In this document: positions 24,270-32,991 of the stretch, piece by piece
How the letters are laid out: each line of letters begins with the position of its first letter
How positions within the stretch are numbered: position 1 is the first letter of the stretch
NCBI GenBank assembly: GCA_965199055.1
Contig: CBDAQR010000008.1
Span: 62,001 to 126,000, forward strand
Origin: CBDAQR01 sp965199055
GTDB taxonomy: Bacteria > Pseudomonadota > Gammaproteobacteria > Pseudomonadales > Halieaceae
DNA: 64,000 nt
Reading direction: 5' to 3'
Notes under the pieces: model-generated
What the model was told of the DNA's origin: nothing
Seen by the model: only the letters and a program-made list of their open reading frames with translations
The model's database searches: none
Program-made: the position numbers and the translations under genes

Positions 24270-25063
24270 GTGACTGGAAATACCTGGAACTGGAGCGCGA
24301 CGGCCGCGTCCTCACCGTGCGCTTCAACAGTGGCAACAAGGTCAACAGCCTCAATAATGCGCTCATGCGCGAGCTCACCCAACTCGCCTACCAGTTGCAG
24401 GCGGACAGTGAGTTAAGCGCCATCATACTGTGTGGGCAGACAGATATTTTTTGCGGTGGCATGGATCTCAAAGACCCTGATCTTGCCGAGGCCAATAGCG
24501 GCACCGTGGCTGAGAAGCGCACCTTGATGAAAGTGGGACCGACAATGTGCGATGCCTGGGAAGCGCTGGAGCCAGTTACCATCGCCGCCATAGAGGGTTG
24601 GTGCATTGGCGGCGGCAGCGCGCTAGCGGTCGCTTGTGATTGGCGTATTGCCAGCACCAGCACTCAAATGTATGTGCCCGAGTTGAAGCTGGGTATGAAT
24701 ATGAGTTGGGGCAGCGTGCCTCGCTTCGTCAATCTCATCGGCCCCGCCAAGACCAAACAACTACTTATTCTAACTGAACCGCAAGACGCGCAGACGTCGC
24801 TGGAATGGGGTCTCGTTGACTACGTGGTTGAGCCCGGCCAGACGCTGAACAAGGCACTGGAACTGGCCGCCCAGGTCGCCGCCCAACCACCTATCGCCAC
24901 GCGCATGATCAAGCGGGGCATCACCGAAGCCGCCACGGCACTCAATCGCTCAGTGAGCTTCATGGATATGGACCAATTTCTGGCAGCCTCGCAAACCGAA
25001 GACGCCCGCGAAGGGCCACGCGCGTTCTTTGAAAAACGCGAGGCTGATTTAAAAGGTAACTAA
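24266..25063 (+). CDS. Enoyl-CoA hydratase/isomerase-family protein
   Basis: A 265-residue crotonase-fold protein. The oxyanion-hole segments are IILCGQTDIFCGGMDLKDPD (near residue 55) and IEGWCIGGGSALAVACDWRIAS (near 110). VPELKLGMNMSWGSVPRFVNLIG follows. The usual catalytic glutamates are not both obvious, so hydratase, isomerase or another crotonase reaction is possible. It overlaps the lyase gene by ATGA, so both are co-translated. Confidence 0.86.
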   Translation: MSDWKYLELERDGRVLTVRFNSGNKVNSLNNALMRELTQLAYQLQADSELSAIILCGQTDIFCGGMDLKDPDLAEANSGTVAEKRTLMKVGPTMCDAWEALEPVTIAAIEGWCIGGGSALAVACDWRIASTSTQMYVPELKLGMNMSWGSVPRFVNLIGPAKTKQLLILTEPQDAQTSLEWGLVDYVVEPGQTLNKALELAAQVAAQPPIATRMIKRGITEAATALNRSVSFMDMDQFLAASQTEDAREGPRAFFEKREADLKGN

Positions 25064-25068
25064 TCGGC

Positions 25069-25944
25069 ATGCTCAGCAGCCCCATCTGGCCCAGGATCGG
25101 ATACCCGTTGTGCATGGGGGTCGCAATGACGGGTGCCTGGCTGGCGCTGGATGCGGGGATCGACGCCTTCGCTATTTTCGGTATCGTGAGTGCACTGACA
25201 TTGGTGTTCGTGATTGGCGGTGAGCGATTGGCCAGGTTTAATGACCGCTGGCGACCCACACTGAAGGAAAACTACTACCCCGATGGGGTGACGGTAGTCA
25301 TCAACAATATCCTGCTGCAAAGTTCGGTGGTCCAGCTCGCCATCTCAGGCGCAGCACTGTCCCTCGCTGGCGGCGGTTTGCAGATCTGGCCAAATGACTG
25401 GCCGCTGCTGCTGCAGGTGCCGCTGGCACTGATATTGGGCGAGTTTGGCGCCTACTGGTGGCACCGTGCCAGCCACGAGTTACCCCTACTATGGCGCTTT
25501 CACAAGGTGCACCACAGCCCGCAGCGCCTGTATTGGCTGAACGCCACCAAGTTTCATTATGTGGACGTGACCATCTTGCAGAGCTGCACGGTGTTGCCCG
25601 TCTTGCTTCTCGGCGCGAACGAGGAAACGGTCCTGTTCATTACGCTGTTCTCAATATTTCACGGCTACTGGCAACACGGCAATACGCAACAAGACCTGGG
25701 GCCGCTCAACTACGTATTCTCCAGCGCCGAGCTGCACCGCTGGCATCACAACGAGCACGTGAACATCGCCAATCACAACTACGGCAGCAACCTGATTCTC
25801 TGGGATTGGGTGTTTGGCACTTACTTCTGGCCCGAGGGTGGATACGGCAGTGCTAAAGGCTCAGATATCCGCACTATTGGCATCGAAGAGAAGCCATACC
25901 CGGTTGATCCCTTCCGGCAGTTGGTTCGGCCCTTCATCGAGTAG
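25069..25944 (+). CDS. Sterol desaturase / fatty acid hydroxylase family membrane enzyme
   Basis: A 291-residue di-iron membrane oxygenase. There are about four hydrophobic helices and the histidine motifs HRASH, HKVHH, HGYWQHGN and HRWHHNEH. The family hydroxylates or desaturates sterols, carotenoids, fatty or alkyl lipids. The start ATG is 6 nt after the hydratase stop. Reaction and substrate are unknown. Confidence 0.88.
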   Translation: MLSSPIWPRIGYPLCMGVAMTGAWLALDAGIDAFAIFGIVSALTLVFVIGGERLARFNDRWRPTLKENYYPDGVTVVINNILLQSSVVQLAISGAALSLAGGGLQIWPNDWPLLLQVPLALILGEFGAYWWHRASHELPLLWRFHKVHHSPQRLYWLNATKFHYVDVTILQSCTVLPVLLLGANEETVLFITLFSIFHGYWQHGNTQQDLGPLNYVFSSAELHRWHHNEHVNIANHNYGSNLILWDWVFGTYFWPEGGYGSAKGSDIRTIGIEEKPYPVDPFRQLVRPFIE

Positions 25945-25998
25945 TGGCCGCCCTCGCCCGATCACTCTAGAATGGCATCCCTTACACAGGAGAATGCC

Positions 25999-27360
25999 GT
26001 GAGTAATCGCGATTACGATTTGTTTGTCATTGGTGCCGGCTCAGGCGGTGTACGTGCCGCTCGCATAGCGGGCAGCTTTGGAGCCAAGGTAGCTATCGCC
26101 GAAGACCGCTATATGGGCGGTACCTGCGTCAACGTGGGCTGCGTGCCAAAAAAGCTTTATGTCTATGCCTCTGAATTCAGCCACGCATTCGAGGATGCGC
26201 GTGAATTTGGCTGGGACAGCACAGTACCCGGATTTACCTGGGCCACGCTGCGCGATAACAAAAAGCAGGAGATTTCGCGTCTCAATGCGGTGTACAACAA
26301 CTTGCTGCAGGGCGCCAACGCCGAGATTGTCATCGGCAGAGCGCGCATCGTAGACGCACACACCGTCGAGGTAAATGGCGAACACTATACGGCTGACAAG
26401 ATACTGATCTCGACCGGCGGCTGGCCGCGGCTACCGAATACGCCCGGTGCGGAGTTGGGTATCAGCTCAAACGAAGTCTTTGACCTGGAAGAGTTTCCCC
26501 AGCGAATCGTCATCGTAGGCGGCGGCTATATCGCGGTCGAGTTCGCCGGCATCTTCAATGGTCTGGGGGCGCAGGTGACTCAGCTGTATCGTGGCCCATT
26601 GTTTTTGCGCGGCTTTGACCAGGACATTCGGGAACATGCCGCAGAAGAAATCGCTAAAAGTGGCATCGATCTGCAGTTTGAAACGAATGTTGACGCGATT
26701 CAGCGACAGCGAGATCACCTGTTGTGCACCCTTTCGAACGGTAACCAGATTGAAGCAGATCAGGTGCTGTACGCCATCGGCCGTGAACCCCACCTTGACG
26801 GCTTAGGCCTGGAAAACGTTAACGTCGAGCTTAATGAAAACAACACGATCAAAGTCGATGATGAGTTTCGCACCTCTGAGCCCTCTATATTCGCTCTGGG
26901 CGATGTCATCGGTGGCATGGAACTCACGCCAGTGGCATTGGCGGAAGGCATGTCCTTTGCCAGACGTCAGTTCGGTCCTCAGCACCGCGAGGTAGAGTAC
27001 GACTTTATTGCCTCGGCAGTGTTTTGCCAGCCGAATATCGGCACCGTGGGCTTTACCGAAGAGCAGGCCCGCGAAGAGTTCGACAGTATCACGCTGTACA
27101 AATCCAGCTTCCGGCCTATGAAGCACACGATCAGCGGTCGCGATGAGCGCGCGTTCATGAAACTGATCGTAGACGATGCGAGCGACCGGGTCGTAGGAGT
27201 GCATATGATGGGACCGGATGCGGGCGAGATCGTGCAGGGCATGGCCATCGCCTTGAAAGCCGGCGCAACCAAGGCCACCTTTGATGCCACGATCGGCATT
27301 CACCCCACGGCGGCGGAAGAATTTGTGACCATGCGCGAACCCTGGTCAGGCGCCAGCTAG
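25999..27360 (+). CDS. gor: Glutathione-disulfide reductase
   Basis: 453 residues from GTG 25999 (AGGAGA at 25988-25993); the ATG at 25972 would add nine residues. The FAD site is FVIGAGSGGVRAAR, the redox pair GTCVNVGCVPKK (Cys43, Cys48). The NADPH site is IVIVGGGYIAVEFAGIFNGLG, followed by an arginine-bearing loop (YRGPLFLRGFD). The C-terminal IHPTAAEEF carries the catalytic His and Glu. The enzyme keeps glutathione reduced in the cytoplasm. It is followed 16 nt later by a TSUP exporter gene. Confidence 0.93.
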   Translation: MSNRDYDLFVIGAGSGGVRAARIAGSFGAKVAIAEDRYMGGTCVNVGCVPKKLYVYASEFSHAFEDAREFGWDSTVPGFTWATLRDNKKQEISRLNAVYNNLLQGANAEIVIGRARIVDAHTVEVNGEHYTADKILISTGGWPRLPNTPGAELGISSNEVFDLEEFPQRIVIVGGGYIAVEFAGIFNGLGAQVTQLYRGPLFLRGFDQDIREHAAEEIAKSGIDLQFETNVDAIQRQRDHLLCTLSNGNQIEADQVLYAIGREPHLDGLGLENVNVELNENNTIKVDDEFRTSEPSIFALGDVIGGMELTPVALAEGMSFARRQFGPQHREVEYDFIASAVFCQPNIGTVGFTEEQAREEFDSITLYKSSFRPMKHTISGRDERAFMKLIVDDASDRVVGVHMMGPDAGEIVQGMAIALKAGATKATFDATIGIHPTAAEEFVTMREPWSGAS

Positions 27361-27375
27361 GCAAAGGCGACAGAC

Positions 27376-28137
27376 ATGGAATCGGTAGAACTGTGGCAGC
27401 TGGCGCTACTGTCGGCCGTTGGCGTCGTCGCTGGCTTTCTCAATGTCATGGCCGGCGGGGGGTCACTACTGACCGTACCCATCATGGTATTTATGGGTAT
27501 CCCCGGCCCTGTTGCGAATGGCACCAATCGCATAGCGATACTCGCCCAGAATATCAGCGCCGTTACCTCATTCTTAAAACGGGGCTACGCGGAGTTTCAG
27601 CTGAGTCTCACACTCACCGCCTGCGCCTTACCCGGGGCGGTCGCGGGCGCCATGGTGGGAACGCAACTGGACGGCGTCTGGTTCAACCGTACCCTGGCAA
27701 TCATCATGATCTGTGTGATGCTGATCATGTATTTCGACAAGGGAAAGTCGAATACGCCAACTGATGCAGAACCCAGCCGCAAGCAACTCATCTGGGGACA
27801 TATACTGATGGTGGGAGTCGGATTCTACGGCGGCTTTATCCAGCTCGGGGTCGGCTTCATTATCATGCCGGTATTGCACCGGGTGATGGGCTTCGACCTG
27901 GTGCGCACCAATATGCACAAGGTATTTATCATCGCCTGCTATAGCGCGGCAGCCCTTGCCGTGTTTGCCTCCCAGGTTGAAATCATGTGGGTCATTGGCC
28001 TGGCATTGGCGCTGGGTAATTCTATTGGCGGTTGGATCGCCGCCGCCGTGCAGGTGAAGAAGGGCGAGAGTATTATCAAGCTGGTGCTGAACGTGGTGCT
28101 GGTGGCGTTCATTATCAAACTGTTGTTCTTCTCCTGA
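27376..28137 (+). CDS. TauE/SafE-family (TSUP) membrane exporter
   Basis: A 253-residue protein with about eight membrane helices. The first repeat is GVVAGFLNVMAGGGSLLTVPIMVFMGIPGPVANGTNRIAI and the second begins at LMVGVGFYGGFIQLGVGFIIMPVLHRVMG, both typical of DUF81/TSUP. Together with the lyase at 23274 it may expel sulfite made in the cytoplasm. It is the last gene of the run that begins with the racemase. Confidence 0.9.
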   Translation: MESVELWQLALLSAVGVVAGFLNVMAGGGSLLTVPIMVFMGIPGPVANGTNRIAILAQNISAVTSFLKRGYAEFQLSLTLTACALPGAVAGAMVGTQLDGVWFNRTLAIIMICVMLIMYFDKGKSNTPTDAEPSRKQLIWGHILMVGVGFYGGFIQLGVGFIIMPVLHRVMGFDLVRTNMHKVFIIACYSAAALAVFASQVEIMWVIGLALALGNSIGGWIAAAVQVKKGESIIKLVLNVVLVAFIIKLLFFS

Positions 28138-28169
28138 GCGACTCACCGCCGGGGAACATTAGTACGACC

Positions 28170-28188
28170 CGGGAGTCGGAACCTCCCG
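28170..28188. repeat. Small hairpin in the 138-nt gap before the ABC operon
   Basis: CGGGAG (28170-28175), a 7-nt loop and CTCCCG (28183-28188). No T-run follows in either direction, so a rho-independent terminator is not supported. The rest of the gap holds an AT-rich stretch (28205-28240) that may contain the promoter of the ABC operon. Confidence 0.35.
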
Positions 28189-28275
28189 AGAGTAATGCAA
28201 GCAAAGGGCTTGAAATTCATTTTTCAATTAAGAAAATATGGCCCGCAGTAGAACAGATAACATCGGAGTTTCCGC

Positions 28276-29196
28276 ATGATCAGCGTGGATAAGCTTTCCC
28301 GAGCCTACGGCGATTTTCTGGCAGTGGACGGCGTTTCGTTCGACATTCCCGCTGGACAGATCGTTGGCTTACTGGGCCATAACGGCGCCGGCAAAACGAC
28401 CATCATGAAGATGCTCAGCGGCTACCTCGAGCCTTCGGCAGGGCAGATCAATATCGACGGGCTCGACCTGGCTGAGAATACCCGCTCAGTGCAGCAGCGC
28501 CTGGGCTACCTGCCAGAGAACTTGCCCGTCTACCCTGATATGGCAGTGGCCGACTACCTGCACTATGCGGCAACGCTAAAGGGACTGACGGGCGAGGCAC
28601 TGACAACGTCGGTAAAACGCGCGGTGCGCGACACAGAGTTGCAGGGCAAGCTGATCACACCGATCGCAACGCTCTCCCGCGGTTACAAACAGCGCGTTGG
28701 TGTTGCCCAGGCGATACTGGGAACGCCGCGCGTGCTGATCATGGACGAACCCACGAACGGTCTCGACCCCAACCAGACTCAGCACATGCGCGATCTGATT
28801 CAGGCGCTGTCGGAGAGCGCAACCGTGATTCTCTCCACCCATATCATGCAAGAGGTAGACGCCATCTGTGATCGGGTTCTGATCCTCCGCGATGGCCAAT
28901 TGGCGCTGAACTCGAGTCTTGCGGACTTGCGCAATGCTGCACATCTGCGCGTACGCAGCAGCTTGTCCCTGGAGCGCATGCGCGAGCTACTGCCGCAGAT
29001 GCAGATGCATGTACAGGCCAACGATGTTCATATTGCTCTAGACGATGCGGACAATATCGAATCCGTTTCCGCCAAGGTGGCAGCAGCAATTACGGCGGCC
29101 GGAGGCGAGCTCTACTACCTGGCGCCGAATGCGCGCGATCTCGAAACCGTATTCCGCGAAGCCAGCGTTCCAGCGGAGGTTGACCATGCAGCCTAG
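28276..29196 (+). CDS. ABC transporter ATP-binding protein (GldA-like)
   Basis: A 306-residue ATPase. Walker A is GHNGAGKT (34-41), the signature LSRGYKQRVGVAQA, Walker B VLIMDEPTNGLDP, and the switch His is in STHIMQE. The C-terminal 80 residues form the extra domain seen in export ABC proteins such as GldA/CcmA types. It energises the membrane protein encoded next, whose start overlaps by 11 nt. Confidence 0.92.
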   Translation: MISVDKLSRAYGDFLAVDGVSFDIPAGQIVGLLGHNGAGKTTIMKMLSGYLEPSAGQINIDGLDLAENTRSVQQRLGYLPENLPVYPDMAVADYLHYAATLKGLTGEALTTSVKRAVRDTELQGKLITPIATLSRGYKQRVGVAQAILGTPRVLIMDEPTNGLDPNQTQHMRDLIQALSESATVILSTHIMQEVDAICDRVLILRDGQLALNSSLADLRNAAHLRVRSSLSLERMRELLPQMQMHVQANDVHIALDDADNIESVSAKVAAAITAAGGELYYLAPNARDLETVFREASVPAEVDHAA

Positions 29197-32074
29197 CGCA
29201 CACGTTAATCGTATTGCCCAGAAGGAGCTGGCACTGTTCTTCGCCTCGCCTGTCGCCTGGCTGTTTCTTGGCAGTTTCGCTGCCGTCACGCTGTTTGTCT
29301 TCTTCTGGGGTGAAGCTTTTTTCGCCCGCAACATTGCCGACGTCAGACCACTATTCGAATGGATGCCCATTTTGCTGATCTTCCTCACCGCTGCATTGAC
29401 TATGCGTATGTGGAGCGAAGAACGGCGCACCGGAACCCTCGAATACGTGCTAACCCAACCCGTGCCACTTTGGCGCTTTGTGATAGGTAAGTTTCAGGCC
29501 TGTGTCACGCTGCTGGTTCTGGCGCTGCTGGTTACCCTGCCCTTACCCATCACCGTTGCTCAACTGGGTGAACTCGATTGGGGGCCTGTCTTCGCCGGCT
29601 ATCTGGCCACTCTACTGCTGGGCGCAGCATATATCGGCGTAGGCCTGTTCGTCTCCGCACGCAGCGACAACCCCATCGTGAGTCTCATCGGCTCGGTGGT
29701 GCTGTGCGGCGTACTCTATATGCTGGGCTCCGGTGCGCTCACCAGCTTCTTCGGCAATTTTGGCGGCGAACTATTGCGCGCGCTGGGAAGCGGCGCCCGC
29801 TTCGAGTCGATTACTCGTGGTGTCCTGGACGCACGCGATCTGTTCTATTACTTCAGCCTGATAGGCATTTTTCTCGCACTGAACGTGTACTCGCTGGAAC
29901 GCGAGCGCTGGGCCGCGAGCGGCTCAAAAAGCCATCACAACGCCTGGCGGAAAGTCACCGCTCTACTGGTCATCAACATGCTGATCGGCAATTTATGGCT
30001 GAGCCAGGTCACCAGCCTGCGAGCGGATGTCACCGAAGGACGCTTGTTCTCGATATCCGACGCCACCCACGGCTATCTCGAGCAGTTGCAGGAACCGCTG
30101 CTGCTGCGGGGCTACTTCAGCGCCAAGACCCACCCCCTGCTGGCGCCCCTGGTGCCGCAGATGCGCGACTTGCTGCGCGAGTATGAGGTGACCGGCGGTG
30201 GCAAAGTACGAGTCGAGATAGTAGACCCGGCAGATGATCCGGCATTGGAAGAAGAGGCGAATCAGAAATATGGGATACGGGCGGTCCCCTTTCAGGTGGC
30301 TGACCGGTATCAGGCGGCTCTCGTAAATTCCTACTTCAATGTCCTGGTGGAATACGGTGATAGCCACCAGGTGCTCGGCTTCGGCGACCTCATAGAAGTG
30401 AAGGCAGGCGCGACTTCAGCACTGGATGTGCAGCTGCGCAATCCCGAGTTCGATCTGACTCGCGCGATCAAACAGGCGCTCTATAGCTATCAGGCCGGCG
30501 GCAATCTTTTCGACAGCATCGGCAAAGATATTGAGCTTATCGCCTACGTCTCGGCCGATGAACAGCTGCCAGAGCAGTTGCTGCAATACAAAAGGGATAT
30601 CAGTGAGGAACTCGCCGCGGTAGAGCAGGAATCCGCCGGACGCTTTAGCGTTCGTTTTCTGGACCCGGAGGCCGGCGATGGCAGCCTGGCACTGCAGATT
30701 GAAGAGGAGTGGGGTTTCCAACCCATGGTCACCAGCCCCTTCGATGAAAACGCTTTCTATTTTTATCTCACCCTGGCCGATGATCGGCAGGTCGTTCAGC
30801 TACCCACTGACTTCAACGCTGAAAACTTCAGACAATCACTGGATGCGGGTCTTAAGCGTTTCGCAAAAGGATTTACCAAGATCGTGGCGTTCTCGGCCCC
30901 GCAGATGGACCCACGCATGGCGCAATACGGGATGACGGGCCCACAATTTCGCAATCTGGAAGCCGCGATCACTGAAAACCATACGATTCGGATGGAGGAT
31001 TTGAGTGACGGCGCGGTGACAGCCGAGGCAGACATTCTGGTGGTGGCCGCCCCCGAGAACCTCGACGAAGCTTCCGTATTCGCGATTGACCAGTTTCTGA
31101 TGCGCGGTGGGAGCGTGGTGCTGATCACCTCACCGTATATGTCACAGCTGGCTGGCGGTAACCTGGCCATGGTCAACAGGGTCAGCGGACTGCAGGACTG
31201 GCTAGCGCATCACGGCATCGAATTGGGCGAGACCCTGGTGCTTGATCCACAAAACTCTGCATTCCCAATCCCCGTAACCCGAGAGGTGGGCGGCTTCCGG
31301 TTTCAGGAAGTGGCAATGGTCGATTATCCGTTCTTCGTCGACGCCCGACCCCCCGGCATCAACCCAGACCACCCAGTCAGCAGCGGCATCCCGCAACTGA
31401 CAATGGCCTGGGCATCGCCCATCCTGATTAATGAGCCGTCCAATAGTGCGCGAGAAATCATCGAGTTGGTGCGCAGTACTGAGGATGCCTGGACTTCAGC
31501 CGAGATGGACGTACTGCCGCGGGTAGACGACACCGGGATCAGCGGCTGGTATGCCACGGAAGAAACCAACAGCATGCTGCTGGGCGCTATTGTCAGCGGC
31601 CGATTCGACTCCTACTTCGCCGGCAAACCCTCACCTTTACTGTCTGAACAGGATGAACAAGCTGCAGGACCAGACGGGGAAACAGGCGCTGCTGAAAACG
31701 ACATGACCATCGGCAGCGTGATTGAGCGCTCCTCGGAATCCTCACGCTTGGTATTGCTGTCTTCAAACGATTTCCTGACCGACCAGATTCTGGGAACGCT
31801 AAGCTCCATGACAGGCGCTCAGTATCTGGGTCCGCTCGAACTGGTGGCCAACACACTCGACTGGGCGCTTGAGGACGGCGGGTTGCTGGGCATCCGCTCC
31901 CACTCGCACTTTAATCGCGCGTTGATGCCGCTGGAGAAAGATGAGCAGTTATTCTGGGAGTATCTCAACTACGGTCTGGCAATATTGATTCTTGTCGTCA
32001 TCGCCCTGTGGCAAAGGCAGCGCCGCCTTAATCGACAACAACACTATCTCGAGACACTGGGAGATATGGCATGA
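29186..32074 (+). CDS. ABC permease fused to auxiliary domain (GldF-GldG fusion)
   Basis: 962 residues from ATG 29186. Residues 1-240 form an ABC-2 type permease with six hydrophobic segments; IAQKELALFFASPVAWLFLG and WSEERRTGTLEYVLTQPVP are typical of GldF. After a seventh helix (about 270-290) comes a large extracytoplasmic region of GldG type, with LRADVTEGRLFSISDAT and VRVEIVDPADDPALEEEAN. One last helix (AILILVVIALWQRQRR) closes the chain. In Bacteroidetes the two are separate gliding genes; here they are one chain. The exported substrate is unknown. Confidence 0.88.
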   Translation: MQPSAHVNRIAQKELALFFASPVAWLFLGSFAAVTLFVFFWGEAFFARNIADVRPLFEWMPILLIFLTAALTMRMWSEERRTGTLEYVLTQPVPLWRFVIGKFQACVTLLVLALLVTLPLPITVAQLGELDWGPVFAGYLATLLLGAAYIGVGLFVSARSDNPIVSLIGSVVLCGVLYMLGSGALTSFFGNFGGELLRALGSGARFESITRGVLDARDLFYYFSLIGIFLALNVYSLERERWAASGSKSHHNAWRKVTALLVINMLIGNLWLSQVTSLRADVTEGRLFSISDATHGYLEQLQEPLLLRGYFSAKTHPLLAPLVPQMRDLLREYEVTGGGKVRVEIVDPADDPALEEEANQKYGIRAVPFQVADRYQAALVNSYFNVLVEYGDSHQVLGFGDLIEVKAGATSALDVQLRNPEFDLTRAIKQALYSYQAGGNLFDSIGKDIELIAYVSADEQLPEQLLQYKRDISEELAAVEQESAGRFSVRFLDPEAGDGSLALQIEEEWGFQPMVTSPFDENAFYFYLTLADDRQVVQLPTDFNAENFRQSLDAGLKRFAKGFTKIVAFSAPQMDPRMAQYGMTGPQFRNLEAAITENHTIRMEDLSDGAVTAEADILVVAAPENLDEASVFAIDQFLMRGGSVVLITSPYMSQLAGGNLAMVNRVSGLQDWLAHHGIELGETLVLDPQNSAFPIPVTREVGGFRFQEVAMVDYPFFVDARPPGINPDHPVSSGIPQLTMAWASPILINEPSNSAREIIELVRSTEDAWTSAEMDVLPRVDDTGISGWYATEETNSMLLGAIVSGRFDSYFAGKPSPLLSEQDEQAAGPDGETGAAENDMTIGSVIERSSESSRLVLLSSNDFLTDQILGTLSSMTGAQYLGPLELVANTLDWALEDGGLLGIRSHSHFNRALMPLEKDEQLFWEYLNYGLAILILVVIALWQRQRRLNRQQHYLETLGDMA

Positions 32075-32991
32075 ACCGTTTCAGTAACATTTTGACCCTG
32101 GTGCTTGGTCTGCAGTTACTGTTGGTAGCTGCCCTGTTCTGGCCCAGCACAGACGACGGTGACAATCTTGCGAATCAGGCGTTGCTCCAGTTAGCGAGCC
32201 CTGAAGCCATTAATCGTATCGCTATCGGCGACAACGAGAATGCTGTCATTCTGTCACAGCAAGGCGACCGGTGGATTTTGCCAGAGTATCATTCACTGCC
32301 AATCGACAGTGCTCGACTGAGTCGACTGATCCAGGATCTGCCTGCGCTATCCAGAGGCTGGCCAGTGGCGAGTTCGGCCTCAGCCACGCGTCGCTTCCAG
32401 GTGGCAAACGACAGCTTCCAGCGCGAGGTCGAGTACTTCATCGGTGAAGACAGTCAGGGCCGTATCTACCTGGGTACCTCACCGGGTTTTCGCAAAGTAC
32501 ATGCCCGCAGCGGTAAAGATGACGTCGTTTATGCTGTCGAATTCAATACCTTCGACGTGCCCGCACAGGCCGCCGAATGGTTGGACAAGACCCTGCTACA
32601 AGTCAGCGATATCCAATTTATCGATGGGCTCGACTATTTACTGTCGTTGGAGGGAGAGAACTGGGCTGGCGAGAATGGCACGGTTCCAGAACAGGCTGAG
32701 GTCGACAAACTGGTTAACGCCCTAAGCAGCCTCAGAGTGACTGCAGCGGCAGATATAGCGACAGCATCTATTTTGGAAGAGATGCAGGCACCGCCCACCC
32801 TCACCGTGACCACAGGCGATGAGATCTACGAGTATCGCCTGTTTGAGATCGACGAAGACCGCTACATTCAAAGAGCAGACATCCCGGTCTACTTTACGCT
32901 GAGTGCCTTCGATTACGATCGCCTCAACGACGTGAATGCAGCGAGCCTGTTCCCGGCAGTGGATGCCAATCCCCCACCCGGCGCGAACTAA
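32071..32991 (+). CDS. DUF4340 domain protein of the ABC operon
   Basis: A 306-residue protein with one N-terminal membrane helix (ILTLVLGLQLLLVAALFWP). A periplasmic beta-rich region contains two DUF4340-like repeats, VILSQQGDRWILPEY and VGEDS-like hydrolase-free folds around IYLGTSPGFRKVHAR. It overlaps the permease gene by ATGA. Such proteins accompany GldA/GldFG systems and are likely an accessory of the same complex. Its stop overlaps the end of the convergent glutamate-synthase-like gene. Confidence 0.83.
   Translation: MNRFSNILTLVLGLQLLLVAALFWPSTDDGDNLANQALLQLASPEAINRIAIGDNENAVILSQQGDRWILPEYHSLPIDSARLSRLIQDLPALSRGWPVASSASATRRFQVANDSFQREVEYFIGEDSQGRIYLGTSPGFRKVHARSGKDDVVYAVEFNTFDVPAQAAEWLDKTLLQVSDIQFIDGLDYLLSLEGENWAGENGTVPEQAEVDKLVNALSSLRVTAAADIATASILEEMQAPPTLTVTTGDEIYEYRLFEIDEDRYIQRADIPVYFTLSAFDYDRLNDVNAASLFPAVDANPPPGAN

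Noticed and set aside
25972..25998. ATG at 25972 as start of glutathione reductase
   Set aside because: It lacks a ribosome site at proper distance, while AGGAGA lies just before the GTG at 25999.
28138..28275. Rho-independent terminator at the hairpin before the ABC operon
   Set aside because: The CGGGAG/CTCCCG hairpin is not followed by a T-run on either strand.
29045..29185. Longer N-terminus of the GldFG protein from 29045
   Set aside because: The added part is a shadow of the ATPase gene in another frame; the membrane protein begins at 29186.
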